DNA of 64,000 nt from Zymobacter palmae. Lineage in GTDB: Bacteria > Pseudomonadota > Gammaproteobacteria > Pseudomonadales > Halomonadaceae. Under the pieces are notes generated by a model. The model saw nothing but the letters and a program-made list of their open reading frames with translations, had not been told where the DNA came from and made no database searches. This document shows, piece after piece, positions 58,020 to 64,000 of this stretch. Position 1 is the stretch's first letter; every line of letters begins with the position of its first letter. The DNA lies in the NCBI RefSeq assembly GCF_003610015.1, contig NZ_AP018933.1, positions 2,080,035 through 2,144,034 on the forward strand, given 5' to 3'. Position numbers and translations under genes: made by a program.

Positions 58020-58515
58020 GAGGAATTCCCCGTTTTAAGTTGCGAAGCATACATTCAACACAGATCCCTTCAGGCATAACCGGCAATGCGTTAGGCAAAC
58101 GCGATAACGTAGCACTCATTCCTGCCGGGCCATCAAATAGCTGCTGTACTCCTTTTACATCTATTGTTCCTGGCGCGTGAAGCTCAATATTACCGCCTTT
58201 CAATCGAATATAAGCTCCACCACTAGAAAAAGTAATTTCGTCTGATGCAACTTCTGTAATTTTTCCGCTAACGGCTTGCATATTAATATCTTTTTGGGCC
58301 GTCAAATTAATGCTATCGGACTGAGCTTGTACCTCAACATTACCCTTAGCTGCAAATAGCTTTATCCCTGCGTTATATACAAATAACGAAAATTTTTCAG
58401 CAATAGTGGCCAACAGGCTTTTCCCCGTCGCGACAGTAGTATCCTGCCCACTGCCCACTCGACAAACTGAGATGCTCTTGCTGTGCCAAATGCGTTGACT
58501 TAGGTGTAGTGACAC
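58003..58515 (-). pseudogene. Severed DUF2345 C-terminal tail of VgrG
   Basis: The part below about 58458 is VgrG: GQDTTVATGKSLLATIAEKF, AGIKLFAAKGNVEVQAQSD, then SGKITEVASDEITFSSGGAYIRL and the IELHAPGTIDVKG motif, i.e. the DUF2345 beta-helix. The frame is open up to 58515, but the first 24 or so residues are out-of-frame reading of the main gene. It is separated from the main frame by a 7-bp tandem duplication at 58445-58458. Confidence 0.88.
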
Positions 58516-60583
58516 TAATGCCCGCAGGAGACGCTATATGAAGCCAAGGTGTCTGCATGCCATCAGCCTGCCCCTGACCTCCTTGCTGGCCATCATGCCC
58601 TACCTGCACCCCTTTATTTTCTGAGTTTGCGGCCTCTAATGGTGCAAGACTTGTTAGTCCTTCCGACTGATGCCGAATAGCCAAATCTGATAGCTGTTTA
58701 TGCAGTTGATAAGTACGATTTAATTGTTGCGTTACAGGCTCAACATCCGTCTGATCCCCTTTGGCCTGAGCCTGCCCCCAGCTCGACAAATACAAGCCTT
58801 TATTGGCGCGCACGGTACCATACGCATCGCTACGTAGCTCAAATCCTTCGCCTCTATATTGTCCGCGCCCGTTGCCCTGTTGGTGAATTAAATAACCCAA
58901 ATTTAATTCAGAATAATGATGATCAGTACCAAGGCGAACACGGCTCTGATCCGTCGCATCATCGAATAGCAGTTCGTTGTAACCACTACCGCGATAATTT
59001 TGAGTATGAAACCCAGAGATCAGTCCATTGCTATGCCATAGCGGCTGTCGCTCGCCGTTGTAGACGCGACCAGTGATAATAGGGCGATCAGGATCTCCAT
59101 CAATGAAGCTGACAATGACTTCCTGCCCGATGCGAGGAACGAACACAGATCCCCAGCCGCCATCAGCGTTAACCTGAGAAACCCTCAACCAACAGCTGGA
59201 TCCCTCACTGTATTGACCATCGCGGTCCCAGTGAAACTGTACCTTCACTCGATTGAGGTGATCGGTATAAATGGTCTCGTTGGCAGGCCCGACAACAATT
59301 GCAGTCTGAGGACCACCCAGGCTAGTTTTACGATGAGCATCAGGTGCACGAAATGTTGTATCGAAACGCTGAGCCTCAAGTCGAGCATGAAAGAATGCTG
59401 TGCCTGTAGCATCTTGATCAGATGATTTTTCGATATCGTGCCCGACAGACTCTCGCAGTGCATCAAGCTGCATTTCGAGACTGCCAGGCATATGACGGCG
59501 AGTAACCGCTACTGGCAGATTGTTTTCAGCCGCCCACTCGAGTCCAAGCAGCAAAAAGGTACGATTCCCTTCTCCACCACCATCATGATTAGGGTGCTGA
59601 GTCAGTATAAATCGATGCCCTACGCTTAATTGTCGAGCACCACCCGCCCCCGTAAATCGGTTCGCCTGTGCCTCATGGCGTTCAATGCGAATTTCGCCCA
59701 GTTGGTAACCACGATCATAGCGGCCAAATGCATACTCACCAGCATAGTTATACTGCTCTAGGGTAGGAAGATTAGCGGAGTTATTATATGCATCGAGCTG
59801 AACCCTTAGAGGAGTGCCTGGAGATTTGTAGTCAAAAGACCCTAAACTGATGCGGGTTGGCTCAACCTGGCGTTGATGTCCCCAGTCTGTCAGGCTATCA
59901 GCTGACTCAGTAGCAGACTGTCGATGAAAACGTATTGTGTCGGGCGTAACGCTAGGGCAAGCATCGTTATCATCGGTAAAGACTATAATATGCTTATCCG
60001 TCTCCTGTACCACATACCACCAGAGACCTTCTTCTTCGAGCAAGCGACTGATGAAGTGGTAATCGGACTCATTATACTGAACACAATAGGAACGTTTTGG
60101 GTAGCGTTCTTGATGACGCAGATCAAAACGAAAACCACCTTCGCTAACGGTATGGCCTTCCAATACACGCGTAACTATTTCTACTGCTGTCAAATCTTGA
60201 AAAATACGACTATCAGAGACATGCTCAAGTAATGTCAGCCATGGTTTGAGTACCAATTGATAGTCACTGATCCCCCCATCACTGCCCAGACGTATAGCCT
60301 CACTGACAATGGCATGAAAATTACGGTAAGAGCCATCAGCCTGCAAAAGTGACAATGTAACGGGCTGGGCCAGCAGGCCGCACAAATCAACATCGTGACG
60401 TTGAGAAAGGCAGTCCACAGTGAACGTGAAAGGCGTGCTTAGCTGCTCGCGTGCCATTACTCGCTGTATAAGTAACTGACTATTTCCTAATGGCGTAACA
60501 AGCCTAAGCAACCGCGTGGTATCTAAAAGCAGATGTCCAAACGACAGCGCCCATGATGGTATTATATCCATCCATTCCCCCAT
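58397..60583 (-). CDS. vgrG: VgrG T6SS spike protein, truncated by frameshift
   Basis: 728 codons. The gp27-like part includes FTFTVDCLSQRHDVDL, FRFDLRHQERYPKRSYCVQYNESDYHFISRLLEEEG (shown as the Y-N-E-S-D signature) and IRIERHEAQANRF. The gp5-like OB part has VKVQFHWDRDGQ, SCWLRVSQ and GDPDRPIITGRVYNG. After SLSSGQ it reads WAGYYCRDGEKPVGHYC and stops, because GTGGGCA is present twice; with one copy it would continue GQDTTVATGKSLL and gain the 150-residue DUF2345 tail. No core T6SS genes or PAAR are nearby, so it is an orphan VgrG. The start (60583 or 60571) is uncertain. Confidence 0.9.
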   Translation of the reverse strand: MGEWMDIIPSWALSFGHLLLDTTRLLRLVTPLGNSQLLIQRVMAREQLSTPFTFTVDCLSQRHDVDLCGLLAQPVTLSLLQADGSYRNFHAIVSEAIRLGSDGGISDYQLVLKPWLTLLEHVSDSRIFQDLTAVEIVTRVLEGHTVSEGGFRFDLRHQERYPKRSYCVQYNESDYHFISRLLEEEGLWWYVVQETDKHIIVFTDDNDACPSVTPDTIRFHRQSATESADSLTDWGHQRQVEPTRISLGSFDYKSPGTPLRVQLDAYNNSANLPTLEQYNYAGEYAFGRYDRGYQLGEIRIERHEAQANRFTGAGGARQLSVGHRFILTQHPNHDGGGEGNRTFLLLGLEWAAENNLPVAVTRRHMPGSLEMQLDALRESVGHDIEKSSDQDATGTAFFHARLEAQRFDTTFRAPDAHRKTSLGGPQTAIVVGPANETIYTDHLNRVKVQFHWDRDGQYSEGSSCWLRVSQVNADGGWGSVFVPRIGQEVIVSFIDGDPDRPIITGRVYNGERQPLWHSNGLISGFHTQNYRGSGYNELLFDDATDQSRVRLGTDHHYSELNLGYLIHQQGNGRGQYRGEGFELRSDAYGTVRANKGLYLSSWGQAQAKGDQTDVEPVTQQLNRTYQLHKQLSDLAIRHQSEGLTSLAPLEAANSENKGVQVGHDGQQGGQGQADGMQTPWLHIASPAGISVTTPKSTHLAQQEHLSLSSGQWAGYYCRDGEKPVGHYC

Positions 60584-60685
60584 AGATATTTATCAGAAAA
60601 AGTTATTTTATTTATATTAAATAACGCAATTACAAACTTATATTCCCTGAGGATACTATCATCTTTCTCATGGCATTAGGAACAA

Positions 60686-60722
60686 AAAAAGCCGCATTGC
60701 TAACAAAGCAATACGGCTTTTT
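60686..60722 (-). terminator. Intrinsic terminator after purD
   Basis: Stem AAAAAGCCGCATTGC / GCAATACGGCTTTTT with one C-A mismatch and a TAACAAA loop, followed on the minus strand by seven or more Ts. It isolates the T6SS cluster from the purine operon. Confidence 0.92.
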
Positions 60723-60763
60723 ATCACTTAAAAGTCGATATTTTAGTTCAGGTATATACCTGC

Positions 60764-62032
60764 TTACCTTGTGAGCTGCTTCAGCGCTCGGTGTCCGATA
60801 TCTTTACGATAGAACAGGCCATCGCTTTCGATCAGGTCCAAGGCGTGATAGGCATGATCGCAGGCATCCTGCAGCGTATCGCCCTTACCTGCCACAAGCA
60901 GCACACGTCCCCCCGCGGTAACCCAGTGGTCCTGCTGGAAGTCCGTACCCGCATGGAAGACCAGTGCCTGATCGGCAGCCTTGCTGATGCCTTTGATCGT
61001 TGCGCCCGTTTGAGGTTTGCCCGGGTAGCCCGTGCTTGCCATAACCACGCCCACTACCGGCTGAGCAGACCATTCAACGTCCGGTTTCTTGCCATCCAAC
61101 AACTGTTCAATCACGTCAACCAAATCACTTTCCATGCGCGGCAGCACGACCTGGGTTTCAGGATCACCGAAGCGCACGTTGAATTCGATGACGCGCGGTC
61201 CCGTTGCCGTCATCATCAGCCCTGCATACAGTACGCCAGTGAACGGGGTGCCCTCTTTGCACATGGCATCGGCCATCGGCTCAAGGATCGTGCGGACGGC
61301 AACGTCGACGTCGGCATCCGAGAACTGCGGAACGGGAGAGTAAGCGCCCATGCCGCCAGTATTCGGTCCTGTGTCGCGCTCGCCAACGCGCTTGTGATCC
61401 TGTGCAGTGACAAGCGGCACAACCGTGCGGCCGTTGACCAGCGCCATCAGCGACAGCTCTTCGCCATCAAGGTACTCTTCGATCACCACGCGATTGCCCG
61501 CATCACCGAAAACGCGATCCCCCATGATCGCATCCAGTGCCGCCAGCGCTTCGCTCTCTTCGAAGGCCACCACAACGCCCTTGCCTGCTGCCAAGCCATC
61601 AGCCTTGATAACGATGGGCGCGCCCTGCTCTCTAACATAAGCACGGGCGGCGTCTAGATCATCAAAGGTCTGATAGGCACCCGTGGGAATGTTGTAACGT
61701 GCCATCAGGCGCTTGGCGTGATCCTTGGAACCTTCCAACTGTGCAGCCGCCTGTGTCGGTCCGAAAACCTTGAGGCCTTCACGCTGGAAACGGTCGACGA
61801 GGCCTTGCAGCAGCGGTACTTCCGGGCCAACAATGGTCAGACCGACATGTTCGCGTTTTGCTAGTGCTACCAGCGCATCATGATCACTGACGTCGAGGGC
61901 TTCGCAGCGAGCGACGTTGGACATACCTGCGCTGCCGGGTACGGCGATCACTTCGGAGACGCGAGGGCTCTGGGCTGCTTTCCACGCAATGGTATGTTCA
62001 CGACCGCCACTGCCGATCACCATGATCTTCAT
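60764..62032 (-). CDS. purD: Phosphoribosylamine-glycine ligase
   Basis: Forms GAR from phosphoribosylamine, glycine and ATP. 422 residues from MKIMVIGSGGREHTIAWKA; the upstream frame to 62092 is not family-like. ATP-grasp fold: IVKADGLAAGKGVVVA-like segment (IVIKADGLAAGKGV), NTGGMGAYSPVP, and FNVRFGDPETQ near residue 290. Last gene of purF-purM-purN-purD; about 95 bp after purN. Confidence 0.96.
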   Translation of the reverse strand: MKIMVIGSGGREHTIAWKAAQSPRVSEVIAVPGSAGMSNVARCEALDVSDHDALVALAKREHVGLTIVGPEVPLLQGLVDRFQREGLKVFGPTQAAAQLEGSKDHAKRLMARYNIPTGAYQTFDDLDAARAYVREQGAPIVIKADGLAAGKGVVVAFEESEALAALDAIMGDRVFGDAGNRVVIEEYLDGEELSLMALVNGRTVVPLVTAQDHKRVGERDTGPNTGGMGAYSPVPQFSDADVDVAVRTILEPMADAMCKEGTPFTGVLYAGLMMTATGPRVIEFNVRFGDPETQVVLPRMESDLVDVIEQLLDGKKPDVEWSAQPVVGVVMASTGYPGKPQTGATIKGISKAADQALVFHAGTDFQQDHWVTAGGRVLLVAGKGDTLQDACDHAYHALDLIESDGLFYRKDIGHRALKQLTR

Positions 62033-62126
62033 CTGTTTGGATTCCCTGTGTCTCAAATCGGTCAGGTACGGCAAGCGCACCATGACGAGCAAAGCGCCAT
62101 TTCTGGCGCTCCGCGAAAGATAATGC

Positions 62127-62738
62127 TTAGTTCATGAACGACCACTGATCGAACAGTGATGCTAGCGTGTCGGGATAGAAGCGGTTTTCAATCCGCTTCA
62201 ACCGCGCTAGCAGGCTGTCGTGATCGTCATCGGGCAGCACGGGCACATGCCGCTGGGCGATGATCGGCCCCGTATCCATTCCCGCATCCACGTAGTGCAC
62301 GGTGATGCCTGTAACGGAGGTGCCATCCGCCAGCGCCTGCCCGACGGCATCGAGGCCGGGGTACTTGGGCAGCAGCGATGGATGAGTATTGATGATGCGG
62401 GCAGGATATGCCTCCAGCAGCGTCGGTCCAACCAAGCGCATATAGCCGGCCAAAACAATCACGTCCGCCTGTGCATCGCGCAGGACTTCCAGCAGTGCGG
62501 CTTCATAAGCCGCCTTGCCGTCGAACTCGCGAGGTTCGAACGCTTGCGTGGCAACGCCTAGGGATTCGGCACGCGCTAGTGCTGGTGCATCGCGGTGATC
62601 GCTGAACAACAGCACAACCTCAGCATTGAGCCGCCCAGCCTCAACAGCCCGCATGATGCCTTCCGCATTAGTGCCCTGACCAGAGGCCAGCAGCGCCAGT
62701 TTCAGGCGCTGTGGCTGCGAAGCGTGGGACTCGCTCAT
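62127..62738 (-). CDS. purN: Phosphoribosylglycinamide formyltransferase
   Basis: Formyl-THF-dependent GAR transformylase, 203 residues. [18 protein letters not shown] near the start; catalytic residues are the Asn and His of [14 protein letters not shown] and the Asp of [13 protein letters not shown]. It overlaps purM by four bases. Confidence 0.96.
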   Translation of the reverse strand: MSESHASQPQRLKLALLASGQGTNAEGIMRAVEAGRLNAEVVLLFSDHRDAPALARAESLGVATQAFEPREFDGKAAYEAALLEVLRDAQADVIVLAGYMRLVGPTLLEAYPARIINTHPSLLPKYPGLDAVGQALADGTSVTGITVHYVDAGMDTGPIIAQRHVPVLPDDDHDSLLARLKRIENRFYPDTLASLFDQWSFMN

Positions 62739-63826
62739 GCGTCAATCCCCTTGATGTGGCATTCACCTTCGCCTGCTACCACTTCGCCGATCACATAAGC
62801 CGCCTCGCCCTGCGATGCCAGCTGATCCAGCACGGCCTGCTGGTTGCTTTTGCGAACGGCGAGCACCATGCCAATACCCATATTGAACGTGTTGAACATC
62901 TCACGTTCTGGAATTTGGCCACGTTCACGAATGACATCAAAGATCGCGGGTTCCGGCCACTGACCACGGGTCACACTGACGCTCAGGCCTTTCGGCAACA
63001 TGCGCGGCAGGTTTTCGTAGAAGCCCCCGCCCGTCACGTGAGCCGCGCCAGTCAACAGCCCTTTTGCCAGACTTGGCATCAGTGCTTTCACGTAGATGCG
63101 GGTCGGCATCAGCAGCGCTTCGCCCAGCGTCGAACCCAGCGCGGGAATCTCTTCTGCCAGACATTCGTCTTCCTGCCCTTTCTTCAGCAGCACGTGACGC
63201 ACTAGCGAGAAACCGTTGCTGTGCACGCCGCTGGAAGGCAAGCCGATCAGTACGTCACCAGCGGCGATTTCTTCGCCCGTCAGCAGCGCGTCCTTTTCAA
63301 CCGCACCGACGGCGAAGCCTGCCAGATCAAATTCCTGCTCGTCATACAGCCCGGGCATTTCAGCGGTTTCGCCACCGATCAGTGCGCAGCCTGCCAACAC
63401 GCAGCCATCGGCAACGCCCTTGACGACCTGTTCGATACGCTCGGGAAATGCCTTGCCGCAGGCGATATAGTCGAGGAAGTAAAGTGGTTCCGCTCCCTGC
63501 ACGATCACGTCGTTAACGCACATGGCAACGACGTCCTGACCGATGGTGTCATAGCGCTTCATCGCCATGGCCAGCATCAGCTTAGTGCCAACACCGTCCG
63601 TTCCGGACACCAGCACGGGGGCCTTCATGTTGAGTTCGGACAGATCGAAGGTGCCACCAAAGCCACCAAGGCCGCCCATCGCACCGAGGCGACGGGTGCG
63701 GGCCACGTGGGGTTTCATGCGCGTCACGGCTTCATAGCCTGCTTCGATATTGACGCCGGCACGCTGATAAGCGGTGCCTTCAGCGGCAACGTCAGTGGAG
63801 GAATGCGTCGTATCACTGCTTTTCAT
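62735..63826 (-). CDS. purM: Phosphoribosylformylglycinamidine cyclo-ligase (AIR synthetase)
   Basis: Closes the imidazole ring of AIR, the branch point to ThiC. 363 residues from [17 protein letters not shown], with [47 protein letters not shown] and [11 protein letters not shown]. The ATG lies inside the end of purF (14-base overlap, TATGAAAAGCAGTGA read in two frames). An upstream frame to 63970 is a shadow of purF. Confidence 0.96.
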   Translation of the reverse strand: MKSSDTTHSSTDVAAEGTAYQRAGVNIEAGYEAVTRMKPHVARTRRLGAMGGLGGFGGTFDLSELNMKAPVLVSGTDGVGTKLMLAMAMKRYDTIGQDVVAMCVNDVIVQGAEPLYFLDYIACGKAFPERIEQVVKGVADGCVLAGCALIGGETAEMPGLYDEQEFDLAGFAVGAVEKDALLTGEEIAAGDVLIGLPSSGVHSNGFSLVRHVLLKKGQEDECLAEEIPALGSTLGEALLMPTRIYVKALMPSLAKGLLTGAAHVTGGGFYENLPRMLPKGLSVSVTRGQWPEPAIFDVIRERGQIPEREMFNTFNMGIGMVLAVRKSNQQAVLDQLASQGEAAYVIGEVVAGEGECHIKGIDA

Positions 63827-64000
63827 AGGGCAGTACCGTGCTGGGATAAATGGCGGTGGGATAATGGCCGCTGTAGCAGGCCAGACACTGGCCGCACTGC
63901 GGCATCGAAGCGTCGCGGCCGATGCCGGCCTGCAGCCCTTCGAGCGATAGGAATTCAAGTGAATCGGCACCGATCACGTCGCAGATTTCCGCAACGGACA
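63813..64000 (-). CDS. purF: Amidophosphoribosyltransferase PurF, C-terminal fragment, Bacillus-like
   Basis: Only the last 62 codons are in the window: [21 protein letters not shown], then [28 protein letters not shown] and [10 protein letters not shown]. They follow the C-terminus of B. subtilis-type PurF, where the two cysteines of C-G-Q-C help bind a [4Fe-4S] cluster; the E. coli type ends differently and has no cluster. The gene was not recognisable until read in the frame overlapping purM. The rest lies beyond the right edge. Confidence 0.82.
   Translation of the reverse strand, partial: SVAEICDVIGADSLEFLSLEGLQAGIGRDASMPQCGQCLACYSGHYPTAIYPSTVLPYEKQ

Overview
The window reads as chromosome from a gammaproteobacterium, most likely of the Halomonadaceae (Halomonas / Zymobacter / Carnimonas type). 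The reasons are the lepA-lepB-rnc-era-recO-pdxJ and murB-PTP-kdsB-ycaR-lpxK-msbA-comEC orders, lexA lying close to a DUF6586-topA pair, and the moderately GC-rich coding style. The strongly biased codon choice of pyruvate kinase, the enterobacterial-type ThiH pathway and an alcohol/aldehyde dehydrogenase with its own AraC regulator would suit a sugar-fermenting member such as Zymobacter. The genus is an inference, not something read directly from the sequence.

Layout. 1-9930 (minus strand): 3' part of relA, rlmD, then pdxJ-like, recO, era, rnc, lepB, lepA. 10168-18007 (minus): murB to comEC, an envelope and competence operon. 18108-18350: a perfect 7-bp tandem repeat, about 34.7 copies, just upstream of comEC. 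18434-20427: a Lol lipoprotein exporter with only one permease gene. 20684-23125: alcohol dehydrogenase and a divergent AraC regulator. 23244-27736: a Tus-family protein and mfd. 27765-31830: TPP riboswitch plus thiF-S-G-H-E. 31828-35087: a 3.1-kb segment (YbhN/MprF-like membrane protein, hpt, lexA) bracketed by two inverted copies of an approximately 126-bp MITE-like element, each sitting exactly at a gene's stop codon. 35088-42287: small acidic protein, HAD phosphatase, SMR efflux protein, DUF6586 protein, topA, pyk. 42858-47231: DUF6515 protein, mucD, mucA/rseA and rpoE; rpoE and its anti-sigma gene are separated by a strong terminator. 47761-53174: DAHP synthase, then a second TPP-riboswitch operon with thiC and a fused thiM-thiD gene. 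60764-64000: purF-purM-purN-purD.

The most unusual region is 53206-60583. It is an AT-rich orphan type VI secretion cluster (vgrG, DUF4123 adaptor, DUF3304 lipoprotein immunity protein, DUF2235 phospholipase effector) set between thiC and purD. Three of its four genes carry an identifiable lesion. vgrG has a 7-bp tandem duplication that cuts off the DUF2345 tail. The DUF4123 gene is split by an 866-bp IS5-family (IS427-type) element with a TAA target duplication. The effector is frameshifted at an A8 run, so its last 150 or so codons lie in the -1 frame. In each case undoing the lesion restores one open frame. The immunity gene is intact.

How it fits together: two riboswitch-controlled transcripts (thiFSGHE and thiC-thiMD) cover thiamine synthesis and salvage. 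The purine cluster feeds the pathway through a PurF whose C-terminus is of the Bacillus iron-sulfur type. The relA, lexA and rpoE/mucD loci provide the stringent, SOS and envelope stress responses.
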